The position numbers were made by a program, and so were the translations under genes. The notes beneath the pieces were generated by a model, which saw only the letters and a list, made by a program, of their open reading frames with translations, was not told where the DNA came from and did not search any database. This document shows positions 26,268-33,682 of a stretch of 64,000 nt of DNA, one piece after another (within the stretch, counting starts at the first letter, position 1; every line of letters starts with the position of its first letter). Origin of the DNA: Paraburkholderia adhaesiva (lineage in GTDB: Bacteria > Pseudomonadota > Gammaproteobacteria > Burkholderiales > Burkholderiaceae); NCBI RefSeq assembly GCF_021390575.1, contig NZ_JAJEJQ010000005.1:62001-126000 (forward strand), given 5' to 3'.

Positions 26268-26654
26268 TCAGGCGAACCTTTCTTTCAGGAACGCCGCCAG
26301 GTATGGCGTAGCGGCAGCCGACAAGGTAGACGCGATGGAAGGGTCAATGCCCATTCTCTCGGCCAGCGACTCGGCCACCCGTCCGGTCAGAACGCCTTGA
26401 CCGCCATCCATCAGCGACTTCAACAATCCGTCCCCTCGGGTGAGGCCCGCTGCGAAGGCGGAGAAAAAATTCCCGCCGGCATGCTCGCCCAGCAGGCCGC
26501 CACTGCCTTCACCCTGCGCGTGCGCGGTCGCAGCCGCCTGGCTCAGAATCTTCTGTGCATCGTCAGCGCCGATACCTTGAGCCGAGAGCGCCTGGGTAGC
26601 CTGGCTGCCATGCTCCGAAGCCAGAAATTCAGACACAAGTTGCTGTACATCCAT
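26268..26654 (-). CDS. YidB/DUF937-like protein, probable host-derived cargo
   Basis: 128 residues, Ala/Gly-rich helical, with GGLLGEHAGG, GLLKSLMDGGQGVL and AERMGIDPSIASTL, resembling YidB/DUF937 proteins common in proteobacterial genomes. AAGGTG precedes the ATG. It lies alone on the minus strand between the RNase H gene and a structural gene and is followed on its 5' side by a 274-base gene-free stretch. Both features are typical of a recently inserted moron. Function in the family is not established. Confidence 0.55.
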   Translation of the reverse strand: MDVQQLVSEFLASEHGSQATQALSAQGIGADDAQKILSQAAATAHAQGEGSGGLLGEHAGGNFFSAFAAGLTRGDGLLKSLMDGGQGVLTGRVAESLAERMGIDPSIASTLSAAATPYLAAFLKERFA

Positions 26655-26928
26655 TAGAACACCTTCGTGTGACGTTATGATTCAGTGGGGAAAGAGAAAA
26701 GCCTGGTACCTCGTCAGCCCGTGGATAACGGTGGCTCGACGCCGTGGCCCCCAGGGCCGGAAATCACGGCTGTCCATCCCGCGGCGCGACACAGCCTTAG
26801 CCAGTCAGCCAGCTCCCAGGGCAGGAGAAATCAGCACATCAGGTACAGGAAACTCTTAAGGATAACAGGCAATAAATTTGCGGTGCCGGGCCATGACGTT
26901 TCTTGACAGAATTCGCTCGGCGGTCTGG
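26655..26928. other. Gene-free stretch upstream of the YidB-like gene
   Basis: 274 bases between two minus-strand genes. No frame here has a ribosome site and convincing composition; a 60-codon plus frame at 26677 is very basic and looks random. The stretch should hold the promoter of the YidB-like gene near its left end. I see no clear terminator, repeat or RNA gene in it. Confidence 0.5.
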
Positions 26929-27762
26929 CTACCGGCCAGCTTTTTCTCCGCCGCTGAATGCGCGAAGCACCACCTCGGTGCTGAAGTTCACCGCCGTGAC
27001 AAACGTCTGCACCTTGTACCAGACCGTGCTGTACATCTCGAGCTGCGACGCCATCTGGTATGCACCTTCCGAGAGCTCGGTGATGACACCGGGCGAGACA
27101 GCCTCAAGCTCGCTGCGCGCGATCTTCTTCTCGATGATGTCGAGCAGATGCACAGCCTCCTCGACTTTCTTCACGATGACGGTGCGATCGATCCGGTTGA
27201 TCTCCGCTGCCAGCCGGTTAGCCACCTCGAACACGGCTTTCCAGTCGGCGTTACGTGAAACGACATCCGCGTAGGTACGCTCTGTTCTCGTTGATCCTGT
27301 CTGAAAGCACTTTCCGAGCGTCTCATTGTCTTCGTCACGCCGATGCTGGAGCTCCTGATAATAGCCGGGGTTGTACTCCGCGCTGTACTGGAAATCGTGG
27401 CTCGTCACGAGCTTACCGAGAAACAGCGTGTAGCGCGCGAGCTCATCGAGGATCTGTGCTGCGTGGGCTACCGCATCCGAAAGTTCTTCAGCGTAGACCA
27501 GATACGGAACCTTCAGACCCTGTGGAACGCGCGCCGGCAGTGGAGAAAGTGTGACGTAGTTGTGGCCAGCAAGCAGCTCGAGGAACTGCTTCTGGTCCGC
27601 ACTGAAAGCCACCGGCCGCTCGGCCGGTGAGACGAGACCGAGGAGATCCTCAAATCCCTTCCTGATCGCTGGAAAGGCACGGCGCAACAGTCCGGCGATG
27701 TCGTGAAGCGTGAACGCCTCCAGCGCCACCACCTTGCGCTGATTCTCAAGCAGGGTTGTCAT
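26929..27762 (-). CDS. Unidentified helical protein, probably virion-associated (277 aa)
   Basis: 277 residues, largely alpha-helical, with long amphipathic segments (LSDAVAHAAQILDELARY, VKKVEEAVHLLDIIEKKIA). Composition resembles neck, scaffold or baseplate components, but no motif identifies it. GAGGGGAAT precedes the ATG. It is divergent from the UvsX-like gene across a 136-base gap. Confidence 0.55.
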   Translation of the reverse strand: MTTLLENQRKVVALEAFTLHDIAGLLRRAFPAIRKGFEDLLGLVSPAERPVAFSADQKQFLELLAGHNYVTLSPLPARVPQGLKVPYLVYAEELSDAVAHAAQILDELARYTLFLGKLVTSHDFQYSAEYNPGYYQELQHRRDEDNETLGKCFQTGSTRTERTYADVVSRNADWKAVFEVANRLAAEINRIDRTVIVKKVEEAVHLLDIIEKKIARSELEAVSPGVITELSEGAYQMASQLEMYSTVWYKVQTFVTAVNFSTEVVLRAFSGGEKAGR

Positions 27763-27782
27763 CGCGCTATTCCCCTCATGGC

Positions 27783-27832
27783 TGATGCCCGTTTTCCGGC
27801 ATCCGGCACGCCCGGCGGGCGGCTATAAAATT
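27783..27832 (+). promoter_or_regulatory. Divergent gap: small hairpin plus TATAAAATT stretch
   Basis: A GATGCC / GGCATC inverted repeat with an 8-base loop (27784-27803) is followed by GCCCGGCGGGC and then CTATAAAATTTAA (27823-27835), the only strongly AT-rich patch in the gap. TATAAA could serve as a -10 box for the UvsX-like gene 67 bases downstream. No -35 box is obvious. Confidence 0.25.
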
Positions 27833-27898
27833 TAACCTCGTCAGGCCATCGTCTGTAAGCAGTTCTGACAATTACCTTCATTCAGGATCGGAGGTGAG

Positions 27899-29416
27899 AT
27901 GGCCCAGGACATTGATCTTCGGTCCCGGATGACGCCCGCACCCAACATCAAGCTCATGGTCAACCTCGGTGCGTGTCTGGACATTCCGACGGGACACTAT
28001 ATCGAGGGCCGGCGCGGCGAATCGCTCCTCAATGGAGGGCTCGGATTTATCACCGGTATTGTCGGGATCGGCAACAATTTCAAGTCAACCATCGAGCGCT
28101 TCATGATGTTTACGGCCATGGCGCGCATGATGCATTCGACCGCCAAAACCTACGACACCGAGACCAACATCCACGAAGAGCACGAGATGAAGGTGGCTGC
28201 GAACATCAGCGACTTTCATTGCGAGAACATCCTGCACAACGGTCGATGGGTCATTACCGACAAGACCGTCTATGTCGGGGACGAGTGGTACCGGATCCAC
28301 AAGGAGGAGTTAGAGGAAAAGGGAAAGCGTCGCGACATCACGGTCAACACGCCGTACTGGAACCGCGGACGCACCGGGCCCTTCCAGATGCTCATCCCCA
28401 CCTTCACCGAAATCGATTCCTTCAGCGAGTTCGAGACTAGCAACGTCATCGTCATGCAGGACGATATCGAACTCGGGGAGGCGAAGGGCAACACCATCGA
28501 CATGCAACAGGGGCGCGTGAAGAACCGCATCCTGATGGAAGTGCCACGTACCCATACCAGCGTCTACGACTATCTTCTGATGACCGCTCATATCGGCAAG
28601 GTCATCGACCTGCAGGGTGGGCCGCCGGGCGTCAGCATGCCGGCTACGCTCCTGAAGTACCTGAGGAACGGCGACAAGATCAAGGGCGTTCCCCCGAAGT
28701 TCACGTTTCTCACGCACAACTGCTGGCATGCATTCAATGCCGCGCCACTTGTGAACCAGGGCACGAAGGGCCCGGAGTATCCGCGTGACAGCACCGACGA
28801 CCTCGCGCACGACACCGACCTGAATGCCGTGCAGCTGCGCAACCTGCGCGGCAAGGCGGGTCCCTCTGGCATGCCCGTCACGCTCATCGTGTCACAGGCG
28901 GACGGCGTGCTGCCCTCGCTCACCGAGTTTCATCACATCCGGGAAAACGGCCACTACGGACTGGAAGGCAGCAACACCAGTTACGCGCTCGCACTCTATC
29001 CCGACGTCAGACTGCAACGCACCACGATTCGCGCAAAGATCGACTCCGATCCGCTTTTGCGACGGGCGCTCGCAATCACATCCGAGATGTGTCAGATGGG
29101 CTATCTCTGGCACAGCCAGCCGGAGAGATACCGGATCAGTCCGAAGGCGTTGTACGAGAACCTGAAGGCGCAGGGCTACGACTGGAATGTGCTGCTGAGG
29201 ACGCGCGGATGGTGGACACATGAGGTGGGCGAAGCACGGGAGTTGCCTTATCTCTCAACCATGGACCTGCTCCGCATGAGCCTTCCAGTTGATGACCCCA
29301 AACGTTATGTGCCGTACTGGCTCGAGGACGACAGGAAGACGGTCAGACCACGATATCAGGCATGCATCGAGCAGTATCGCGCGCGAGATGAAGCACACGA
29401 TTCTGCGCACGCGTAA
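27899..29416 (+). CDS. UvsX/RecA-like recombinase ATPase
   Basis: 505 residues. GIVGIGNNFKST (53-64) has the form of the UvsX-type Walker A, in which FK replaces the usual GK. TYDTETNI (84-91) matches the strand-D-S/T-E motif that follows in UvsX/RecA folds, and YDYLLMTAHIGK resembles the later sensor strand. It would form filaments on single-stranded DNA for strand exchange and repair. It is longer than T4 UvsX (about 390 aa), with extra C-terminal helical sequence. It has the strongest ribosome site nearby (GGAGGTGAG). Together with the Rad50-like ATPase and RNase H it suggests T4-style recombination-dependent replication. A different RecA-fold ATPase is the main alternative. Confidence 0.6.
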   Translation: MAQDIDLRSRMTPAPNIKLMVNLGACLDIPTGHYIEGRRGESLLNGGLGFITGIVGIGNNFKSTIERFMMFTAMARMMHSTAKTYDTETNIHEEHEMKVAANISDFHCENILHNGRWVITDKTVYVGDEWYRIHKEELEEKGKRRDITVNTPYWNRGRTGPFQMLIPTFTEIDSFSEFETSNVIVMQDDIELGEAKGNTIDMQQGRVKNRILMEVPRTHTSVYDYLLMTAHIGKVIDLQGGPPGVSMPATLLKYLRNGDKIKGVPPKFTFLTHNCWHAFNAAPLVNQGTKGPEYPRDSTDDLAHDTDLNAVQLRNLRGKAGPSGMPVTLIVSQADGVLPSLTEFHHIRENGHYGLEGSNTSYALALYPDVRLQRTTIRAKIDSDPLLRRALAITSEMCQMGYLWHSQPERYRISPKALYENLKAQGYDWNVLLRTRGWWTHEVGEARELPYLSTMDLLRMSLPVDDPKRYVPYWLEDDRKTVRPRYQACIEQYRARDEAHDSAHA

Positions 29417-29448
29417 AAGGTGAACCCGATTGCAGGCTGGATGAAACA

Positions 29449-29458
29449 TATATCACTG
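29449..29458 (+). promoter_or_regulatory. TATATCACTG motif, copy 2: candidate promoter of the beta-C operon
   Basis: The match to copy 3 extends further upstream: TGAAACATATATCACTG here against TGAAACCTATATCACTG at 58706. It sits 16 bases before the ATG at 29474 and abuts the GGAGAGAG ribosome site. A transcript starting just after the motif would have a very short leader. Confidence 0.55.
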
Positions 29459-29473
29459 GAGAGAGCGCTTATC

Positions 29474-29821
29474 ATGGGTCACTCGACCGAAACCTCCGGC
29501 AGCGCAAACGCGACACCGGAAAATCTCGCCGCGTTCGTCACGGCCCTGCTGGCTGAAAACCATCATCCGGACCCGCTGGCCTGGCTCCGATTTCTCCAGC
29601 CCGGCGTCGATACGCTATCCGACCCTGACTATCAGCGCTTCGCCATCAACCGTGCATGGCGCCTTATCTTCGCTAAACTGAATCAACGTGAACGCATTGA
29701 CACCATCGACGTACGGTACTGTCTGGTGGACAAGGAAGGGAGTATTCAGGATTGGAAAAAACTTTTCGAAACGGGCGTACTGCCATTCATTCTGGAGCAT
29801 CAGCTACCCGCCGACCTATGA
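29474..29821 (+). CDS. Unidentified protein (115 aa), first gene of the beta-C operon
   Basis: The ATG at 29474 follows GGAGAGAG; an in-frame GTG at 29420 is rejected because the candidate promoter lies between. The protein is helical with LAAFVTALLAENHHPDPLAWLRFLQPG and ends ILEHQLPADL. The stop overlaps the next start (ATGA). It is transcribed with a SLOG protein and the RNA polymerase beta C-part. No domain recognised. Confidence 0.6.
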   Translation: MGHSTETSGSANATPENLAAFVTALLAENHHPDPLAWLRFLQPGVDTLSDPDYQRFAINRAWRLIFAKLNQRERIDTIDVRYCLVDKEGSIQDWKKLFETGVLPFILEHQLPADL

Positions 29822-30393
29822 GTCCCAGGCTTGCGCCTGCCCCGCGGATCATGCTGCCGCCCCTGATGATTGGGCACACCGCGCTCAGCCACACAGCGAT
29901 TCGTTCATTCGACGAAGCCGTCGTCGTCGCTGGCAGCCGTGCCTTTAACGACTACGCCGTGTTTAGTGACCTGCTCGAGTCGTGGATCGCACGTAATGTG
30001 CCAGAAGCCTCGGTGATCTTCATCTCGGGCAAGGCACCAAGCGGCCCCGATGAAATGATCATCCGCTGGTGCCGCGCGCACGGCCGGGCGTGGACTGAAT
30101 TTGCCGCCGACTGGGAGAACCTGGGTGCGCCGAACGCATACATAAAGAGAAGTGCCGTCACTGGCCAACTCTACAACGCGCGCGCCGGCCATCAACGCAA
30201 CCGCGAGATGGCGCGCGTAGGCACGCGTGTCGTCTGCTTCTGGGACGGAGTCTCGCCCGGCACGCGCAACATGATCGAGGAGGCGGAAGACCACCACATC
30301 AAACCATCCATTTTTCTCATCAACCGCGATCCGGAGCGACGTCATGGACAGGCCCCGCGGAAAGAGAAGGGAGACAGAGAAGTTCCTTCTTGA
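29818..30393 (+). CDS. SLOG-fold protein (DUF2493/YspA-like nucleotide-binding domain)
   Basis: 191 residues. A SLOG core runs from about 38 to 165: VVVAGSRAFNDY, ISGKAPSGPDEMIIRWC, the AGHQRNREMAR helix and FWDGVSPGTRNMIEEA. The GSR, SGxAxGxD-like, RNxxM and GTxxMI motifs shape the phosphate-binding pocket of DprA/LOG-like folds. SLOG proteins bind nucleotides or related ligands and are found in phage, plasmid and defence contexts. The C-terminal tail is basic. It overlaps the polymerase gene by 50 bases in another frame, a tight linkage that suggests joint expression. The ligand is unknown. Confidence 0.75.
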   Translation: MSPRLAPAPRIMLPPLMIGHTALSHTAIRSFDEAVVVAGSRAFNDYAVFSDLLESWIARNVPEASVIFISGKAPSGPDEMIIRWCRAHGRAWTEFAADWENLGAPNAYIKRSAVTGQLYNARAGHQRNREMARVGTRVVCFWDGVSPGTRNMIEEAEDHHIKPSIFLINRDPERRHGQAPRKEKGDREVPS

Positions 30394-31027
30394 ATATATC
30401 GGCAAGCTTATTCCCGGGTCAGACAGAAATGTGAAGATCTACCGGGCACTTTTTGCCGGCATGGACGATGAGGCATTCCACGCATTCATGGGCAGACTCG
30501 AGCGCCGTGAAATCCGGCTTGCCATCGTGGCACCCAATCTTTCAAAGGAGAAAGTGACCATCGCCAACAACCTGGCGATCGCCGACGAACTCGGCCACAA
30601 TTTTTTCGAGCGTATCTGGATCGATCCCGGCAACGACACCCCTCCCTACCTCTCGCCGGTCCGCTATCTGGTATGCGATCTCACGCTGTGCCGCCAGGCT
30701 CAGCTGCTCGTGAAGAAGATCTCTATCCCCGAGGACAACCGCAGCGTCGATGATCTCACCGGCCAGCCCTCGGGAAAATCCGAAGCAAGCAAGATCTCCT
30801 TTCCCGAGAACCAGGTACTCGCCGCTTTCCATCTCGACAAGACCCTGCACGAGCTGATTACCCTGCGCGGCGGCGACACTCAGGGCTTCAATGCCATGAA
30901 CGAGAGTTTCGCCCGCACGGGTGGCGCCTCGCAGAAGGCCATCGAACCGTTTCGCGGTGGTGTGAAGTCGACGCAGGCGCTGCGCGTCATGCTGTTGTCC
31001 ATGCACCTCGATGCCGAGGGACTGTAA
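30344..31027 (+). CDS. RNA polymerase beta subunit, C-terminal part (split subunit)
   Basis: 227 residues. Residues ~100-190 align by eye with the end of bacterial RpoB: YLSPVRYLVCDLTLCRQAQ (102-120) with the RpoB stretch around TVGYMYMLKLNHLVDDK, DDLTGQPSGKSEASKISF (136-153) with [20 protein letters not shown], and LDKTLHELITLRGGD (164-178) with YTLQEMLTVKSDD. It continues where the large beta protein at 48941-53368 stops, so beta appears divided between two genes about 18 kb apart. The same kind of split is known for phiKZ- and AR9-type phage polymerases. It may belong to the same enzyme or to a second phage polymerase. GGAG lies 9 bases upstream of the ATG, inside the SLOG gene. Confidence 0.7.
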   Translation: MDRPRGKRRETEKFLLEYIGKLIPGSDRNVKIYRALFAGMDDEAFHAFMGRLERREIRLAIVAPNLSKEKVTIANNLAIADELGHNFFERIWIDPGNDTPPYLSPVRYLVCDLTLCRQAQLLVKKISIPEDNRSVDDLTGQPSGKSEASKISFPENQVLAAFHLDKTLHELITLRGGDTQGFNAMNESFARTGGASQKAIEPFRGGVKSTQALRVMLLSMHLDAEGL

Positions 31028-31061
31028 CAACGCCATCCCGGGAGCAGGAGGAAACTGAGCC

Positions 31062-31586
31062 ATGCCTCTCACGAGCGATGAATGGCGGGACACCGCTGCA
31101 GTCTTCACCGAAAGTGTGGAATTCGTCCTGAACAACGTCACCGGGCCCCTTGAGGAACTGCGCGACAAGCTCACCGACTTCCTGACGGCGCTGATTCTCG
31201 CCGAAAAGCCCTACATGCTCGCAAGCGCCCGCGGACTCGACCGTGCCATTGACCTGGTATTTGCTGATCCGGAGATATGCGACTTCGTGCTGATGATCGT
31301 CTTCGTGTTTTTTTCGCGCTGGGGAGCCTCACCTGATCGATACGCGAGTCTCGTCGAATCACTCGCCTTTGGCGTCACTGCGGATGATTACCCACGGTCG
31401 GGCCCGACTCCGGGACTCGTTGCGATGCCTCCCGAAATTCGCGAATCCCTGCCTGATCCGGCCCATGCCCAGGACTTCCTGCTGCGCAACAAGTGGCTCA
31501 GCGTACTCCTGCTCATCCATCTCTTTGTGGTGATCCCGCGCGCAAAGCGTAGTCCGAAGGCTGCGCGCAGTGAGGCCCTGACATGA
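31062..31586 (+). CDS. Unidentified protein (174 aa) in the beta-C operon
   Basis: AGGAGGAA precedes the ATG. Mostly helical, with hydrophobic stretches (FVLMIVFVFFSRW near 75-87 and WLSVLLLIHLFVVIP near 145-159) that may be membrane-associated or buried. Ends in a basic tail. No motif recognised. Its position suggests a polymerase-linked or replication function, but this is only inference. Confidence 0.55.
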   Translation: MPLTSDEWRDTAAVFTESVEFVLNNVTGPLEELRDKLTDFLTALILAEKPYMLASARGLDRAIDLVFADPEICDFVLMIVFVFFSRWGASPDRYASLVESLAFGVTADDYPRSGPTPGLVAMPPEIRESLPDPAHAQDFLLRNKWLSVLLLIHLFVVIPRAKRSPKAARSEALT

Positions 31587-31606
31587 AGCCCTGAGATGAA
31601 CATGCG

Positions 31607-32344
31607 ATGAAGGATGGAACGAACCTTGCAAACGTCCTGATCTTCCTCGACTGTCTGCTTGACACGCGTCTGGGCACGCTCGCGCGCATGAGCGATGCAC
31701 TCGCACGCCGTGTGCTCTCGGCAGGCAAATCAGGCAACTATCTCGAGCGCGAAGAAGATGCCTTCGAAGGCGTGGACAATGAGGAATTTCGCCGTCTGTA
31801 CCGGGCACGTGATGTCGAAACACTCAAACACTCGACGATCACGACCCTCACCACCCTGCTCGGCGATTTTACGCGCACGCTTTCCCGGATCGTGCGCAAC
31901 CGGCCCTGGCTCCACGGTGTACGCATACTCGTCAATACATGGCCCTACCGGCTCGATGTGTCCACGCTTGCAGCACTGCGGGACGCCATCACGTTATGGG
32001 CTGGTGGGTTCACGCCAGTCGAAATGGTCGATTACGCCCCGGACCAACTGACACCGCTCTTCGTGAAATCGAGCTTTGACATTCTCTTCATGTATGACTA
32101 TGAAGAGTGGCTGCACATGCATGGCGAGGCTTTCAGCAAAACCTCTCTGGCTGACGTCAACGTCATAGTCCCCGCGATCTATTTCAACCGCAGACCAGAC
32201 GAGAAAACGTTTGATGAGCTCGTGCGCGATGGCGCGCACCCGTTTGCCGCCATCACGATGTTGACCTCGGGCTTTGTCGGTCTGGAACTGATCGACGTCA
32301 AGTACTTCAGTATCGCCGATCCGGGCGCAGCTCCGACGGCATAG
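31607..32344 (+). CDS. Unidentified protein (245 aa), last gene of the beta-C operon
   Basis: 245 residues starting LANVLIFLDCLLDTRLGTLARMS, then EEFRRLYRARDVETLKHSTI. The second half has strands around GVRILVNTWPYRLD and SSFDILFMYDYEEWLHMHGE. No known domain. The stop codon overlaps the left arm of a 17-bp perfect inverted repeat. Confidence 0.6.
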   Translation: MKDGTNLANVLIFLDCLLDTRLGTLARMSDALARRVLSAGKSGNYLEREEDAFEGVDNEEFRRLYRARDVETLKHSTITTLTTLLGDFTRTLSRIVRNRPWLHGVRILVNTWPYRLDVSTLAALRDAITLWAGGFTPVEMVDYAPDQLTPLFVKSSFDILFMYDYEEWLHMHGEAFSKTSLADVNVIVPAIYFNRRPDEKTFDELVRDGAHPFAAITMLTSGFVGLELIDVKYFSIADPGAAPTA

Positions 32345-32386
32345 TCCGCCTCCTGCCCGGCATGGCGAACCGGGCAGGAGGCGGAC
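32344..32386. terminator. 17-bp perfect inverted repeat at operon end
   Basis: Left arm 32344-32360, right arm 32370-32386, loop CATGGCGAA. All 17 positions pair and the stem is very GC-rich. No T-run follows on either strand. It stands between convergent genes, so it may be a bidirectional terminator, an mRNA 3'-stabilising structure or a protein-binding site. Confidence 0.55.
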
Positions 32387-32426
32387 GTGAGCAAGGCTCC
32401 AGCAACAACCGTTCAGATGACATCAC

Positions 32427-32915
32427 TCACCCAGTCGTTCCGAAACCAGCCATGAACGTATCGACGTTCATCTGCGCGGCCTCGATGTCCGCTTCCCCTG
32501 GCACCAGCACAGGCTCAGGTACGCCCGGCGGCAACATCGGAATAGCGCCCTGCAGTGCATCGGCTTGTTGCGCTGGTCTCTGCCCAGCCTGTCCGATGCC
32601 CGGTGCTCCGAGGATTCTGGCAATCATCGCGGCGGCCGCAGCCTGGTTGGCGAGCGCGATGTTTTCGGACTTCAGGCGCTTTCGGCCGAGTGCCACGCGA
32701 TCCATGCCGTCGAGTGCGGCGAGCACCACGTCGAGCTCTCGCGGCGACAGACCCTTGAGATCTTCACCCTCTTCACCCGTCATTGACACGATGATCGCCT
32801 GACGCTGGCGCAAGGTGTAATCGAGGACCCTGTCCTCATCATTGGGCACCTCGAATACCAGCCCGTTATGTTCGGGCCCGGCATCCTGGTCCGACCGCAA
32901 CCCGGGATTTGACAT
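32427..32915 (-). CDS. Unidentified protein, possibly virion-associated (162 aa)
   Basis: 162 residues from the ATG at 32915, chosen because GGAG lies seven bases upstream. An acidic N-terminal part is followed by helices (DVVLAALDGMDRVALGRKRL) and a Pro/Gln-rich tail (MLPPGVPEPVLVPGEAD). Alone on the minus strand between plus-strand genes, as are several structural genes of this window. No family recognised. Confidence 0.5.
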   Translation of the reverse strand: MSNPGLRSDQDAGPEHNGLVFEVPNDEDRVLDYTLRQRQAIIVSMTGEEGEDLKGLSPRELDVVLAALDGMDRVALGRKRLKSENIALANQAAAAAMIARILGAPGIGQAGQRPAQQADALQGAIPMLPPGVPEPVLVPGEADIEAAQMNVDTFMAGFGTTG

Positions 32916-32997
32916 GGCATTCTCCACGATTCTCATTACGGCGACTATCATAGAAATGGACGATTGCACAAAATAATCCAGGCGTATGAGGTACTCC

Positions 32998-33552
32998 ATG
33001 CAATCGTGGCGTTTTCCACGCGGCTTTCAATTCAGTCGCTGGTTTCATCGCCAGCACACTGGCCGCCGGATTACCAGACTGATCCGTGAGGAGCGCTCGC
33101 TGTCCAGTCATGAAGCTGGCCGCGCGACACTCGAAGCGCTTTGCCATTGTCTGGACATTGAGGCGTTCCGGAACTTCCATCTATCCGATTCGTTCGGCTT
33201 CGGCATTGAGCCACTCTACACAACGATCGGACAGTATTGCGTTGAACTGAAGACCATCAATGCAAGGCTTGCATCTGGCGTGCCACTTTCGACGCAATGG
33301 GCAATGCTTGAGGGAAACGCCACCACCCTTGACCGGTTTTTCGAATCGAAGGAGGGCTTCTACATCGATGTTCCGGATCATCTCGCCCGGTTCAAAAGTG
33401 AAATCCTGATTTTATGCACGCTGATGTGTGAGAGCGACGGCGCGGAAACCGGCATTCATCAATACAACCTGCGCATGCTCACACGGGTATTTGTCAACCT
33501 CAGACGGCTTGTCATCGTGCTCATTGAAATGAGTCACGAAATAGGACATTGA
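32998..33552 (+). CDS. Unidentified basic helical protein (184 aa)
   Basis: The ATG at 32998 has GAGG seven bases upstream; an in-frame ATG at 32986 is the alternative. The N-terminus is strongly basic and aromatic (WRFPRGFQFSRWFHRQH), the rest helical (LMCESDGAETGIHQYNL). It overlaps nothing and is divergent from the 32427-32915 gene across 82 bases. No motif recognised. Confidence 0.55.
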   Translation: MQSWRFPRGFQFSRWFHRQHTGRRITRLIREERSLSSHEAGRATLEALCHCLDIEAFRNFHLSDSFGFGIEPLYTTIGQYCVELKTINARLASGVPLSTQWAMLEGNATTLDRFFESKEGFYIDVPDHLARFKSEILILCTLMCESDGAETGIHQYNLRMLTRVFVNLRRLVIVLIEMSHEIGH

Positions 33553-33682
33553 ACGGGCGCTGAGCGCTCGGCACTCCGGACTCGCAACCCGCCCATCACA
33601 AACCGCTCTACCCCTGGCTCATACGCAGCACAACACGTCTGCCCACACGTTTTCTCACAAGTCTTTTACAAGGAAGGCGATC

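Noticed and set aside
26677-26906. Short plus frames in the gap before the 26929-27762 gene
   Set aside because: No ribosome site, very basic random composition, no overlap logic with neighbours.
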